DNA from: a virus
Direction: 5' to 3' (one strand)
Virus record (IMG/VR): IMGVR_UViG_3300028862_000012
Span: 1-64,000 of that record
DNA length: 64,000 bases
The position numbers and the translations under genes are program-made. The notes beneath the pieces are model-generated. The model did not search any database and had not been told where the DNA came from. It worked only from the letters and a program-made list of their open reading frames with translations. Positions 24,048 to 32,174 of this stretch are shown here, piece by piece. How positions within the stretch are numbered: position 1 is the first letter of the stretch; each line of letters opens with the position of its first letter.

Positions 24048-24791
24048 TTAATTCATAATAAAATTAATCAATTCCTTTCCGATTGAAACATCAATTACCT
24101 CTGTTTCATTTGCCTTTTCACGAGTAGACTTTACTTCAAGAATAAGTTCATCCACTTTTGAAAGAATTTTACTCTTATCCAGAGGAGAATACTTTCCACT
24201 CTGATAGTTAGTGGTATATTTTCCTACATTAGTTGTATCATCATGTACAGTGCTGGTAGGAGGAAATTTATCAGTAGCAGGAGTCAACTGCAATACCTTT
24301 TTTACCTTCATTGATCTGAAACGATTTTCAGGAGGTGCAACATAAAGCATCTTTCCTGACGTATCTGATTTACTCCACAAACGAGTAGGATCATAAGTCG
24401 GAACAGTTTTAAGCATATCCCGATACTTTACCAGATATCGTTCCAATGCAATCAAGCTAGTTGAACTAAATGTTCCAAAGGAAACTCCATTTACTTTCAG
24501 TTCTGCTTTTGCATTTCCTGAAGAATTAGTTTCTTCTTTTGCTAATGTTGCGTTCAAAGCTTTAACAAAACTTGTATTTGTATACTCAAGTTTTTCATCA
24601 ACAGTAGTGATAATATTTTTTACTTCATCAGCCAACTCTTCACCATCTTTATCAAAAGGTGCATAGATAATCTGAAATCCATCAAAGTGATCTGACTTCT
24701 TAGTAAACGTAGTAACCGTTTCTTCCATAATGTTATTAGCCTGTTTAGCTAAATCCTGTTCACAAGCAACCAATTGGTGAAGCTTTCCCAT
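24048..24791 (-). CDS. Conserved protein of unknown function
   Basis: 247 residues. Starts MGKLHQLVACEQDLAKQANN, followed by helices, a central stretch NGVSFGTFSSTSLIALERYL and a PTYDPTRLWSKSDTSG loop, and a C-terminal helix SPLDKSKILSKVDELI. I recall bacterial and phage proteins with this same order of elements and unknown function, but cannot name the family with confidence. Together with PurA-like and vWA genes it forms one neighbourhood, and the permuted tRNA lies directly behind it in the same orientation, before a terminator. Confidence 0.65.
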   Translation of the reverse strand: MGKLHQLVACEQDLAKQANNIMEETVTTFTKKSDHFDGFQIIYAPFDKDGEELADEVKNIITTVDEKLEYTNTSFVKALNATLAKEETNSSGNAKAELKVNGVSFGTFSSTSLIALERYLVKYRDMLKTVPTYDPTRLWSKSDTSGKMLYVAPPENRFRSMKVKKVLQLTPATDKFPPTSTVHDDTTNVGKYTTNYQSGKYSPLDKSKILSKVDELILEVKSTREKANETEVIDVSIGKELINFIMN

Positions 24792-24822
24792 TTTTTCTCT
24801 CCTTACTAAATCTTATTACTTC

Positions 24823-24851
24823 ATATTACTAAAGTTAGTAATAATTGTCAA
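24823..24851 (-). promoter_or_regulatory. Sigma70-type promoter with palindrome
   Basis: TTGACA (24846-24851), 17-nt spacer, TAATAT (24823-24828). The inverted repeat ATTACTA / TAGTAAT (24825-24842) spans the spacer and -10, as at 845 and 1831 but with a different half-site. Drives the 24048 gene and probably the permuted tRNA; AAGGAG follows. Confidence 0.7.
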
Positions 24852-24859
24852 TAACCTGA

Positions 24860-27262
24860 TTATAATTCTTTTACATCTTTATATGTTTCTCCAGAAGCTA
24901 AATAGTCGCAATTAACCCAGCTAAGAGTTGCCTTAGTATCATCAATTTCTATTTGATCATTATGTGTAAAAGCATATTTAACTTTTTCAAAATATAAACC
25001 GTTTGATCTAACATCAAGCGCAATTCTATTACTTAACTTAGCATAATCTAATTCTTTATATTTTAAAGTTTCTTGCCATTTATTAGGTGCATTTGTTTTA
25101 TCATATGTATTAGGCAAAGGCGTAGTACTCCCACCAAAATAAGGATCTGCACCATGCCGTGTTTCATATGTTCGAGATACATAAACAATTTCATTAATAT
25201 CAAATTTCATTTTACGTTGCATATCTACTACATTTCGCATACCAGTATTAGAACGAGTAACATAAGGAAAATTACCCATAAACTGATCTAGTGCTAAACC
25301 TTGAGCACCTTCAAAAATTGCATATTCAAACTCTGGTATTTCAATAATAATGTGATTAAGCATAAAAGTTAAATCATCATAAAATGTTACTTGAAATTCT
25401 TCATTTTTAAATAAGTCATGCGCCCATTCTGGCATTACTTCTTTTAATTGATTATACCAATAGCGATTTATTTCATTAAACTTTTTATCAAATCTTGAAT
25501 CAAAGTTTTGAGAAATAATATAATTTATAGTTTCTTCTCTTTCAATAGTTTCACCAATTCCATAACCACAACTTCCATGTCTTGCTTTTCCACGTAGCTC
25601 TTCTTTAATTTGATTAGCAATCATATCCCATACTGTTGTAATTACGCAATTTGGATTAACATAAATTTTATAATTATCAGGAATTTTTAATTCCTTAAAC
25701 TCTTTTTTAAAAGCAGTAGGATTTAAAATAAAATGTTCTGATAGATATGTGGGAACGTTTGCAAAATAACCAGAACCAATATGAGAAAATACATGACGCT
25801 GACCTTCAGGAGTTACTACCGTATTATGAGAAATTGCACCATTAGCTATATAACTATGGGTACTATCCACTGTCAGATCATAAACATCTTCGATATCAAA
25901 TCCAAGTTCTATGTTTTCAATATCTACAATAAAATATTTTTCACACACTGAAATAATATTTGAAAACTTATTAGAAATAGTATTTTTATTATTCATAATA
26001 AATCCTGTTGTTATTTTATCTGTTTGCTTTCCTTTATTTGAAGACCCCTTAACTTCTTTTAGAATATTTCTTTTATTTGATAGTCCTATAATTAAGTCTT
26101 GACCTGAATTATTTTCATTATATACTTTTCTTTTCTCATTTAGTAAATAATCAAGTCTGTCTCTATGATAAAACGCCTCAAACCCTACTATCTCTTTAAA
26201 CCTCTCTAAGTTAGATAAAGAGCAAATTGTTAACTCATTTTGAGAAATATCAGAATGTATACCAAGAAGGTAAAGTAGCTGTTGGGTTTCTTTAATAAGA
26301 AAATGACTATTATTAAAGAATTTTATTCTTCCATAAATATTTTTACCTTTTGAATAATAAGTTATTCCTCCATCTGTATCAAACAATCCTCTTATATATC
26401 TTGCTATAATTGTTTTAGTACCCTCCATAACAAAATCTGGAGTTCTTTTTTCAGTAAGCTTTTTTAAATAGCATCCATAGGCAGTTAATACATTTAAAAA
26501 GTCTGTTGAATTTATAGTAATGGTTTTGCATTTTACTGATCTTCTATGTTGTTTAATAGTATAACTTAATCCAATTTCAATAGCAAACTGCTCTAACCAA
26601 TCAAGCACATCTTGTTTTATTTCAACATTAACTACTATTACAATTACTTTTTTTACATAATATCCATCCCCATTACATATTCCTATAAACTGTGCTAATT
26701 TTTCAATATTTATTTTTGTTAAATCAACTTTTACTTTATTATGAACAAAATCAGTCAGACTACTAACTTTTTTAATCTTATATTCTTTATTACCAGAATA
26801 AAAATTATATTCTTTTGGAAAGATAAATTGATGAATGTCTTTATTTAAATCAATCGAGCTAACCCATTCTTTATTAGAAGTTAATCCATTCCAAACATAA
26901 TATTTATGTGCATCAGTACATTTAAGTTCTACTCCATTTTTAAGACTTATTTTATTAACTTTTTTATTTTCTTCTTTATATAAAAGTGAAGTATTCTCAA
27001 TTTCTGTATTCATATTTAAAATAGATATACTTTTATTATTTGTTTCATTCCCTACTATATTCCCTAAATACTTTAATCCTGTGTTTGTATAAATAATAGT
27101 ATCTTTTGTCTGACAATGCCCTGCTTGACAACCGCCGTTGAATCTAACCACCATATCAGCATTATGTTTTCTGCAAAGGTAATCAGTCATGAGTCCTTTA
27201 CCTTCATCACCGTAATTGGCCCCTATGCAAATACTAGCCTTTTTCATATTCAACCTCATCAT
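24860..27262 (-). CDS. Adenylosuccinate synthetase-family enzyme (PurA/PurZ-like) interrupted by an intein
   Basis: 800 residues before splicing; removal of the intein (residues 50-480) leaves 369. N-extein: [10 protein letters not shown] (14-23), the phosphate-binding loop of PurA with the catalytic Asp19 retained, then FNGGCQAGH with the catalytic His49. C-extein: T481 restoring [35 protein letters not shown], and [11 protein letters not shown]. These match PurA motifs in order. The usual Arg-rich aspartate loop (GRxRR) is replaced by [13 protein letters not shown], so substrate use may differ. PurZ of Z-genome phages has Ser in place of Asp19; that change is absent. It is therefore PurA-like or an intermediate form acting on IMP or (d)GMP. 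ATG at 27262 or M6 (MKKASICIG) may be the true start. Confidence 0.85.
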   Translation of the reverse strand: MMRLNMKKASICIGANYGDEGKGLMTDYLCRKHNADMVVRFNGGCQAGHCQTKDTIIYTNTGLKYLGNIVGNETNNKSISILNMNTEIENTSLLYKEENKKVNKISLKNGVELKCTDAHKYYVWNGLTSNKEWVSSIDLNKDIHQFIFPKEYNFYSGNKEYKIKKVSSLTDFVHNKVKVDLTKINIEKLAQFIGICNGDGYYVKKVIVIVVNVEIKQDVLDWLEQFAIEIGLSYTIKQHRRSVKCKTITINSTDFLNVLTAYGCYLKKLTEKRTPDFVMEGTKTIIARYIRGLFDTDGGITYYSKGKNIYGRIKFFNNSHFLIKETQQLLYLLGIHSDISQNELTICSLSNLERFKEIVGFEAFYHRDRLDYLLNEKRKVYNENNSGQDLIIGLSNKRNILKEVKGSSNKGKQTDKITTGFIMNNKNTISNKFSNIISVCEKYFIVDIENIELGFDIEDVYDLTVDSTHSYIANGAISHNTVVTPEGQRHVFSHIGSGYFANVPTYLSEHFILNPTAFKKEFKELKIPDNYKIYVNPNCVITTVWDMIANQIKEELRGKARHGSCGYGIGETIEREETINYIISQNFDSRFDKKFNEINRYWYNQLKEVMPEWAHDLFKNEEFQVTFYDDLTFMLNHIIIEIPEFEYAIFEGAQGLALDQFMGNFPYVTRSNTGMRNVVDMQRKMKFDINEIVYVSRTYETRHGADPYFGGSTTPLPNTYDKTNAPNKWQETLKYKELDYAKLSNRIALDVRSNGLYFEKVKYAFTHNDQIEIDDTKATLSWVNCDYLASGETYKDVKEL
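25823..27115 (-). mobile_element. Intein with LAGLIDADG homing endonuclease in the PurA-like gene
   Basis: 431 residues, from Cys50 to Asn480 of the precursor. Block A starts [19 protein letters not shown]; block B is [11 protein letters not shown] with its His. The two LAGLIDADG helices are [12 protein letters not shown] and [11 protein letters not shown], both acidic residues kept. Block F/G is [21 protein letters not shown] followed by Thr481. All residues for splicing (Cys1, block B His, His-Asn at the end, +1 Thr) are present, so it should be active. It sits between catalytic His and the next Thr of the host enzyme. Confidence 0.92.
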
Positions 27263-27294
27263 CTATATATTAATTTAAGCATATTATCAAATTA

Positions 27295-27327
27295 AAAGGC
27301 AAAGTATTTTTGTACTACTTTGCCTTT
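27295..27327 (-). terminator. Terminator hairpin after the vWA gene
   Basis: Perfect 12-bp stem AAAGGCAAAGTA / TACTTTGCCTTT with a 9-nt loop, followed by TTTTAATTT on the minus strand. The gene at 27331 ends just before it; the PurA-like gene starts 33 nt later. Confidence 0.8.
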
Positions 27328-27330
27328 GTA

Positions 27331-28197
27331 TTAAAGCATCATTTCTGATTCTTTTTCAGGATCTTTTTCTTTGTCTACACTCTGCTCTGACTGTACTGAA
27401 TTATCATTTTTCTGTTCATCTTTAACAATTCTAGCAACAGTTTCAGCAATTTCAGCATAAGATGAAAGAACGATTAAATCATCTCCCATTATCTGCTTCC
27501 AGCCATCTTGAGTAGACTGTCTACTTCCAGCAGAAGTTTCAGTTAAATGAATATGTTTAACATTGTACATCTTTCTAGCAGAAGCTAACAATTCACTTGC
27601 AGTAGTATCTGAAGCTTGACCAGTTCCAAAAATGTTTTTGATGCTATAACTAGGAAGATTCTTTAGTGTTGGTTCATCACCGATAGTAAAAAGAAATCCT
27701 TTTTTATTTCTTTTTTCAAAAGAATCAATTAAAGTATGATCTGATGCATACTTCCAAGCTAATAGATAACTCTCTCCTGCATTTCCACCACCATTACCTT
27801 CAAGATAAATAGATTTTAGCCATTTATCCATAAGCTGATCATCTGATTCAAACTGACCTACTTGAAGTGGAGCCTTGTCACATTCATGATCACCTATTCC
27901 CATGAACAAAACTTGAGCATCTTTAATTCCTGCATCAAATAGGGCTTGCATCATTTTTGACATTTCGTTTCTAATAAAACGATCTGGTACATATCCCATA
28001 GATCCAGTTTCATCAAGTGCAATAATAATTGGAATGGTTGAAGGATGATCAGAGCTATCTCTACATTCACGTACAGTGTTAGCAGGATTCATCAGACTAT
28101 CAATAGATCGTTTGTCAAAAATCTGAGCTGTTGATTTAGATATATAAGCGGCTGATCGACTTGATGAAGCACTAAAATCATATCCACCGACTCCCAT
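27331..28197 (-). CDS. von Willebrand factor A-like protein
   Basis: 288 residues. IIIALDETGSMG (about 57-68) is the MIDAS metal site D-x-T/S-x-S; GGGNAGES and LFTIGDEP supply the further MIDAS Thr/Ser- and Asp-like positions. An acidic, disordered tail (KEKDPEKESEMML) ends it. vWA proteins bind partners through the metal. It may work with the coiled-coil protein encoded directly upstream (no gap). Similar vWA proteins appear next to AAA ATPases or RNA-binding partners, but neither is seen here. Confidence 0.8.
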   Translation of the reverse strand: MGVGGYDFSASSSRSAAYISKSTAQIFDKRSIDSLMNPANTVRECRDSSDHPSTIPIIIALDETGSMGYVPDRFIRNEMSKMMQALFDAGIKDAQVLFMGIGDHECDKAPLQVGQFESDDQLMDKWLKSIYLEGNGGGNAGESYLLAWKYASDHTLIDSFEKRNKKGFLFTIGDEPTLKNLPSYSIKNIFGTGQASDTTASELLASARKMYNVKHIHLTETSAGSRQSTQDGWKQIMGDDLIVLSSYAEIAETVARIVKDEQKNDNSVQSEQSVDKEKDPEKESEMML

Positions 28198-28536
28198 TTA
28201 CTTGCTCCCAAAAAGATAATCAAAGCGTTCTTTCGCAATTTCAAGTTTGATTGTCTCATTGCGAATTTTAACAGCAATAGAAAGATCTTTGTCTACGTAA
28301 CTTGTAGAATCAAAATCAGAAGCAAGTACTAAACTTGTTGAATCAGAAGGAGATAAATCAAGCATATTTTCTTGTTCTCTCTTCATCTTTTTCAAAGACA
28401 ATTCAAGATCTTCGATTGTCCGTTTGTACAATACTTCTGTATCTTCGGAAATAGCGGCGGCACGATCAGCCCGGATCTTTGTGTTATTGCGTTGAAGTGA
28501 AACCTGAAATGCACCTAGTTCTTTTTCATCAGACAT
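28198..28536 (-). CDS. Unknown coiled-coil protein
   Basis: 112 residues from ATG 28536 (MSDEKELGAF), preferred to a start four codons earlier because GAGG lies 7 nt upstream and the ATG is next to the stop of a small upstream ORF. Helical, with LYKRTIEDLELSLKKMKREQ as probable coiled coil. Abuts the vWA gene exactly, so the products probably act together. Confidence 0.6.
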   Translation of the reverse strand: MSDEKELGAFQVSLQRNNTKIRADRAAAISEDTEVLYKRTIEDLELSLKKMKREQENMLDLSPSDSTSLVLASDFDSTSYVDKDLSIAVKIRNETIKLEIAKERFDYLFGSK

Positions 28537-28633
28537 TGGATACCTCATCTTTTACTTCAACTGGTTCTACAGTAGCTTCACTTTTTTCAGTGACTACTTC
28601 TTTCTCAATAATTTCTTCTGCTGGCATTCCCAT
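28529..28633 (-). CDS. Small acidic ORF
   Basis: 34 residues, MGMPAEEIIEKEVVTEKSEA and so on, strongly Glu/Val-rich, probably unstructured. AAGGAG lies 7 nt before the ATG and the stop overlaps the next start by 8 nt, arguing that it is translated. May be a leader or coupling peptide. Confidence 0.5.
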   Translation of the reverse strand: MGMPAEEIIEKEVVTEKSEATVEPVEVKDEVSNV

Positions 28634-28682
28634 ATTGTCTCCTTTTATTTAATGAAGAATAGAGTCTTCAGCTCTTTATTTA

Positions 28683-28753
28683 CTCGGACGGAAGAACTCG
28701 AATCCTCATGGACGGGATCAAAACCCGTAATCCTACCATTAGATGACATCCGA
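28683..28753 (-). tRNA. tRNA-Gln(TTG)
   Basis: 71 nt. Acceptor TCGGATG / CGTCCGA, anticodon stem ACGGG / CCCGT with loop TTTTGAT (anticodon TTG), T-loop TTCGAGT. CCA not encoded. U1-A72 pairing is as in bacterial tRNA-Gln. Confidence 0.92.
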
Positions 28754-28765
28754 AAGTACTTAATA

Positions 28766-28794
28766 AGTTTACTATACTAATTCTTTTGTGTCAA
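28766..28794 (-). promoter_or_regulatory. Sigma70-type promoter of tRNA-Gln
   Basis: TTGACA (28789-28794), 17-nt spacer, TAAACT (28766-28771); 13 nt before the mature tRNA 5' end. Confidence 0.75.
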
Positions 28795-29550
28795 TTACTT
28801 AATACTTATAATGCAATAAACAGGAAAATGATCTGATACCGTTTTTCTGGTATTCCAATCTTGTGTCCAGTAGTCTACATCTGACTTTATTATTTTATTC
28901 ACTAATTCTTTTGAGACAAACATATGGTCATAACTATTAGAAGCACTTTTCATTCCTAATGTTGATTTATTTACACCGCTTACATTAGTACTGTACTTTG
29001 TAATATCAAAGTTCTTTACATTTTCTAAATTAAAATCACCACTAATGATAGTATTGTTTTCTTTATTAAAATAAGTATATAACTCATCCAAATTATTTAC
29101 TTCTGCAATTCTATCTTTTTCAGAGCTACCATAAATAATATGTACTATAACTAAATTTACTGAAAAATCAGAATTTAAATCTTTAATAGTAACACCATAA
29201 GGATTACGAACAAAACCAGTAGTAGGATATAAACCTATTTCTGTAACTGTCACTTTTTTAGTATTATAAAATACTCCAAAGTATTCTTTATATTTGTCTG
29301 TTCCTACAGAAGTTTTACTTATCACATATTTATAATCAGGAAGATATTGTAATGTTTGTTTCATTCCATTTTCATTCATTACCTCTATTGCACCACATAC
29401 ATCAAATGTACTAATTACAGAAGCTAATGTTTTATAATCTTTTGTTCCATCACCTAATCGTAACATATTATAACTTGCAATTGATAAACTCTGTGCTATA
29501 AGTAAAGCACTAACTAAACAAAATGCAATAATCGAAATAAATTTTTTCAT
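28795..29550 (-). CDS. Secreted endonuclease/exonuclease/phosphatase-family (DNase I-fold) protein
   Basis: 251 residues. Residues 1-19 are a signal peptide (KKFISIIAFCLVSALLIAQS). The mature part shows EEP-fold motifs: ASYNMLRLG, AIEVMN (metal-binding Glu), NTIISGDFNLENV (GDFN), and KTVSDHFPVYC (SDHxP) at the C-terminus. It should be exported and act on nucleic acid or phosphoester substrates in the periplasm or outside. Such a gene in a phage may degrade DNA in the envelope or help superinfection exclusion; both are guesses. TAACTATTA precedes it. Confidence 0.8.
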   Translation of the reverse strand: MKKFISIIAFCLVSALLIAQSLSIASYNMLRLGDGTKDYKTLASVISTFDVCGAIEVMNENGMKQTLQYLPDYKYVISKTSVGTDKYKEYFGVFYNTKKVTVTEIGLYPTTGFVRNPYGVTIKDLNSDFSVNLVIVHIIYGSSEKDRIAEVNNLDELYTYFNKENNTIISGDFNLENVKNFDITKYSTNVSGVNKSTLGMKSASNSYDHMFVSKELVNKIIKSDVDYWTQDWNTRKTVSDHFPVYCIISIK

Positions 29551-29569
29551 AATTAAATCCTTTATAGTC

Positions 29570-29578
29570 TAATAGTTA
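29570..29578 (-). promoter_or_regulatory. TAACTATTA element
   Basis: Exact copy 20 nt before the secreted nuclease gene, followed by GACTATAAAGG. Confidence 0.6.
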
Positions 29579-29582
29579 AAAA

Positions 29583-29668
29583 CGGAGCAAACAAGACTCG
29601 AACTTGTGATACCATTTCTGGTATGATAGGTTAGCAACCTATTGCAGTAGCCTCTGTGCCATTGCTCC
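29583..29668 (-). tRNA. tRNA-Ser(GCT)
   Basis: 86 nt, class II. Acceptor GGAGCAA / TTGCTCC, anticodon loop TTGCTAA, long variable arm CATACCAGAAATGGTAT, T-loop TTCGAGT. No CCA encoded. A TGACTG-AGAA-CAGTCA hairpin lies just upstream and may guide processing. Confidence 0.93.
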
Positions 29669-29685
29669 AATGACTGTTCTCAGTC

Positions 29686-29801
29686 AGCGAGAATGCTTTT
29701 TTAACGACTCAAACATACGATTACGACTTGCATTATACACTTATTGCATTCTAAGTGCAAGTGCAACTGCTACGTGTTCAGACAAGCTTGAACGCCTCGC
29801 T
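29686..29801 (-). ncRNA. tRNA-like cloverleaf of unknown identity
   Basis: Between the two Ser tRNAs. Outer stem AGCGAG / CTCGCT (29796-29801 and 29686-29691); first arm GTTCA / TGAAC (29776-29793); long second arm ACTTGCA / TGCAAGT (29726-29762) with an inner CACTTA / TAAGTG; a third, weak arm near 29701-29720 with loop TTTGAGT, similar to a T-loop. There is no GG in the first loop and no anticodon arm of normal size, so it is not a standard tRNA. Perhaps a decayed tRNA or a structured RNA of the array. Confidence 0.45.
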
Positions 29802-29802
29802 T

Positions 29803-29890
29803 CAGAGTTAGAAAGATTCGGACTTTCGCTACCTTTTCGAGGTAGTACAGTTTTCAAGACTGTTACCTTCAACCACTCGGTCATAACTCC
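29803..29890 (-). tRNA. tRNA-Ser(TGA)
   Basis: 88 nt, class II. Acceptor GGAGTTA / TAACTCT, anticodon loop CTTGAAA, variable arm ACTACCTCGAAAAGGTAGC. The T-loop reads TCCGAAT instead of TTCGAAT, a slight oddity. CCA not encoded. Confidence 0.92.
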
Positions 29891-29898
29891 AAATAATA

Positions 29899-30084
29899 TT
29901 ATACTTCTTCTGGAATAAAATTTATAGTAATATTTACTAATTGTCCATCTTTTTGTTCAGTCCATAAAACTGAGTCTACACAACAAAGATTAATTCCCAT
30001 ATTATTAGGAATTACCTCTAAAGGAAAAGGACACTTATTCAAGTCCTCTTTAGAGTTTGATACTTTTAAAAATTCTGTTTTCAT
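29899..30084 (-). CDS. Unknown small protein
   Basis: 61 residues, MKTEFLKVSNSKEDLNKCPF at the start, then a beta-rich tail with two cysteines. Ends 9 nt before the tRNA-Ser(TGA) 5' end, so gene and tRNA may share a transcript. Not recognised. Confidence 0.5.
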   Translation of the reverse strand: MKTEFLKVSNSKEDLNKCPFPLEVIPNNMGINLCCVDSVLWTEQKDGQLVNITINFIPEEV

Positions 30085-30147
30085 ACAATTTGCTCCTTAT
30101 ATATTCTTTTACCTAAATAAATAGTTGCTTATCTTTTTAATAAGCAA

Positions 30148-30360
30148 TTAATCCTTGTACTGAAAATTTCTGTAATTTTTCCAGCTACGATAGTCTCCTA
30201 CTTTAGAAGCATATACACGATTATATTGCTTTGCACATTTTCTATGAGAATAATTACTTTTCCTTGAAAGAAAATCATCATCCCATTCTCCAGAACATAA
30301 AGCTATAATTTTATATTCTCTATAGCTATAGCTATCTTTACACTTAATAATTTTACCCAT
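30148..30360 (-). CDS. Unknown small basic protein
   Basis: 70 residues, rich in Lys, Arg, Tyr and Trp (GEWDDDFLSRKSNYSHRKC, RSWKNYRNFQYKD). Possibly nucleic-acid binding. No family recognised. Confidence 0.5.
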   Translation of the reverse strand: MGKIIKCKDSYSYREYKIIALCSGEWDDDFLSRKSNYSHRKCAKQYNRVYASKVGDYRSWKNYRNFQYKD

Positions 30361-30507
30361 AGATAAGTTTACCTCACCTAATGTTCCATATAATCTCCTT
30401 AGTTAACTTTATTACTAAATCTACTCACTTGTGTTATCAATAACAGTTAGTCACTATAAATAGTTATAAAGTAATGACACGTTAATACGAATAGATTTAA
30501 TAATAAA

Positions 30508-30551
30508 AGTAAGATGAAATAGTTTAGGTGACTATTGTGGCACATCTTACT
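30508..30551 (-). ncRNA. Two-part long-stem hairpin in the tRNA region
   Basis: Outer 9-bp perfect stem AGTAAGATG / CATCTTACT and inner 6-bp stem AATAGT / ACTATT with loop. Two more perfect hairpins follow towards tRNA-Arg: CCAATAG / CTATTGG (30554-30572) and GTAATCAT / ATGATTAC (30592-30613). The region 30361-30619 has no gene. On the minus strand the first stem is followed by TTTTA and could act as a terminator. Confidence 0.5.
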
Positions 30552-30619
30552 CACCAATAGATAACCTATTGGATTTTAAAGATCCTGATATGTAATCATC
30601 GGTAAATGATTACTATTCT

Positions 30620-30693
30620 TAGGACTAATTGGGCTTGAACCAATGACTTATTGCTTAGAAGGCAATTGCTCTATCCATCTGAGCTATAATCCC
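30620..30693 (-). tRNA. tRNA-Arg(TCT)
   Basis: 74 nt. Acceptor GGGATTA / TAGTCCT (G1-U72 wobble), D-arm GCTC/GAGC, anticodon loop CTTCTAA, T-loop TTCAAGC. CCA not encoded. Suits an AGA-rich genome. Confidence 0.92.
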
Positions 30694-30718
30694 AAACCTG
30701 TTATAAAAGTAAGATTAC

Positions 30719-30886
30719 TTAACTATGCTCTGCTCTTTCATGCCCACAGGTAGTGCATCGATCATTCCAACTACTACCACCATAATACTGATGACAGTTA
30801 CACTTCAAACAATAACCTGCACTATAGGCAAAGCCAATACCTGCAAGCAAAACCAAAGCCAATGTGACCAAAATAAACTTCTTCAT
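30719..30886 (-). CDS. Small exported or membrane-anchored cysteine-rich peptide
   Basis: 55 residues. A signal or anchor (MKKFILVTLALVLLAGIGFA) is followed by CLKCNCH and CTTCGH, two cysteine pairs that could bind zinc or form disulfides. AAGGAG precedes the start. Too short for domain recognition, but the composition and RBS support a real gene. Confidence 0.6.
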   Translation of the reverse strand: MKKFILVTLALVLLAGIGFAYSAGYCLKCNCHQYYGGSSWNDRCTTCGHERAEHS

Positions 30887-30895
30887 ATAGACTCC

Positions 30896-31081
30896 TTAAT
30901 CTAAGTTTCTTATAAAATGTTTTCTATAACCTTCTGCAAGTACTTCTTTTAATTTTCTTTCATTTTCCTCAATAGCATTAAAATAATATTCTTTCATTTT
31001 ATCTTTCAGTTCTGTAGTAAAATGATTAGTAATACCTTTTCTAATGTTATCTAATAACTTTTGTAATAAGTTTTCATTCAT
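30896..31081 (-). CDS. Small helical protein
   Basis: 61 residues, amphipathic helices rich in Lys and Glu (ENLLQKLLDNIRKGITNHF); probable coiled coil. Not recognised. Confidence 0.5.
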   Translation of the reverse strand: MNENLLQKLLDNIRKGITNHFTTELKDKMKEYYFNAIEENERKLKEVLAEGYRKHFIRNLD

Positions 31082-31094
31082 GTATGTTCCTTAA

Positions 31095-31167
31095 AGCGGT
31101 ATGTCGGAATCGAACCGATGACAATTAACTTGGAGGGCTAATGTTCTACCAACTGAACTAATACCGC
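31095..31167 (-). tRNA. tRNA-Gly(TCC)
   Basis: 73 nt. Acceptor GCGGTAT / ATACCGC, anticodon loop CCTCCAA, T-loop TTCGATT. A TAACTATTA element lies 9 nt upstream. CCA not encoded. Confidence 0.93.
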
Positions 31168-31175
31168 ACACTTTA

Positions 31176-31184
31176 TAATAGTTA
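31176..31184 (-). promoter_or_regulatory. TAACTATTA element
   Basis: Exact copy immediately upstream of tRNA-Gly, followed by TAAAG; could start transcription of the tRNA itself. Confidence 0.5.
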
Positions 31185-31622
31185 ATTATTTAAAACTTTC
31201 TTCTCAAGCCACTCGATATACTGACTTGTAGATGCTTCAAAAAATACTCCAAAGGTATTATAAAATTCATCGTGTAGTTGTTCTACTGTTTTCTTTATAA
31301 AGAAGTCATTAAACTCATCTGTACCCATTACATAAACTTCTACTTTTCCATCTTTGTAATAACCTGATTTAAACCAAGTCAAAGTAGGTTTTCTATTACT
31401 ATCCCAAAAAGAAGGAATGGCTACAGATTTATTAAACTCTTCATATGGTTTAAAATCAAGATATAAACAATATACATCCTCAGTAGGATCATTTATTTTT
31501 ATATTTATAATGTCACATTTCATAGGTGAATCTGCTTCCTCGCCTATCTGTGCAAGCTTGTCTGTTATCTGCAATCCCTTAATAGGAAAGTTATTTGATT
31601 TAGCCATGTCTTTAATCAGCAT
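31182..31622 (-). CDS. Unknown protein
   Basis: 146 residues, mixed alpha/beta; ends with a helix SQYIEWLEKKVLNN like that of the gene at 18611. No catalytic motif recognised. AAGGAG before the start. Confidence 0.55.
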   Translation of the reverse strand: MLIKDMAKSNNFPIKGLQITDKLAQIGEEADSPMKCDIINIKINDPTEDVYCLYLDFKPYEEFNKSVAIPSFWDSNRKPTLTWFKSGYYKDGKVEVYVMGTDEFNDFFIKKTVEQLHDEFYNTFGVFFEASTSQYIEWLEKKVLNN

Positions 31623-31634
31623 ATTTGCTCCTTA

Positions 31635-31856
31635 TTAAAAATAAACCTTTACTAAATCTTTAGTTATTATTCCCCAGTCTGGCTCTGTATCAATAATCAT
31701 TTCAATAAAAATAAAAGGATACTTTTTTGGTTTTCCGAATACTTTATATAATTCTGTATCACTAGAAGTAAGCCAATCTTTTACATGTTTTTTTGCTACA
31801 AACTTTTTATAGTCTTCAATGGAATTAATCAATGTTCCATTAATTTCCTTGTCCAT
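31635..31856 (-). CDS. Unknown small protein
   Basis: 73 residues; helical start (NSIEDYKKFVAKKHVKDWLT) then beta-rich. Three-base gap to the upstream gene. Not recognised. Confidence 0.5.
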   Translation of the reverse strand: MDKEINGTLINSIEDYKKFVAKKHVKDWLTSSDTELYKVFGKPKKYPFIFIEMIIDTEPDWGIITKDLVKVYF

Positions 31857-31859
31857 TAC

Positions 31860-32174
31860 TTATTCCTTATCCAGAACAGTACAAGTTTCAAACCAGTTAA
31901 ATAGTTCTATCATAATTTCTTTAGGAACACAAGCTGTATTCCATTCTTTTGTTACTTTATTCATTTTTTCACATTTATAATAATTAGTAACCATATACTC
32001 ACCATCAGAATGAAGATTAGGACAGTCTTTACACCTGTTTATTTTTACTATGCGCTTAAATTCTGATACAGGAATTTCTGATAAAGAATATCCCAGCATA
32101 GATTCATATGATTCAATATATTCCTCATTTGACATATTTCTAATATCTTTGCATATTTCATCACACTTACTCAT
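31860..32174 (-). CDS. Small cysteine-containing protein
   Basis: 104 residues. Cysteines in RCKDCPNLHSDG and YKCEKM resemble a small metal-binding cluster. Overlaps the exported-protein gene upstream by 4 nt. Role unknown. Confidence 0.55.
   Translation of the reverse strand: MSKCDEICKDIRNMSNEEYIESYESMLGYSLSEIPVSEFKRIVKINRCKDCPNLHSDGEYMVTNYYKCEKMNKVTKEWNTACVPKEIMIELFNWFETCTVLDKE

Noticed and set aside
24860-27262. Naming the gene purZ
   Set aside because: The residue that is Ser in PurZ is the normal catalytic Asp here, and no DatZ or MazZ was recognised in the window.
29670-29918. 82-codon plus-strand ORF
   Set aside because: It runs through two antisense tRNA-Ser regions and the cloverleaf; a shadow of RNA genes.
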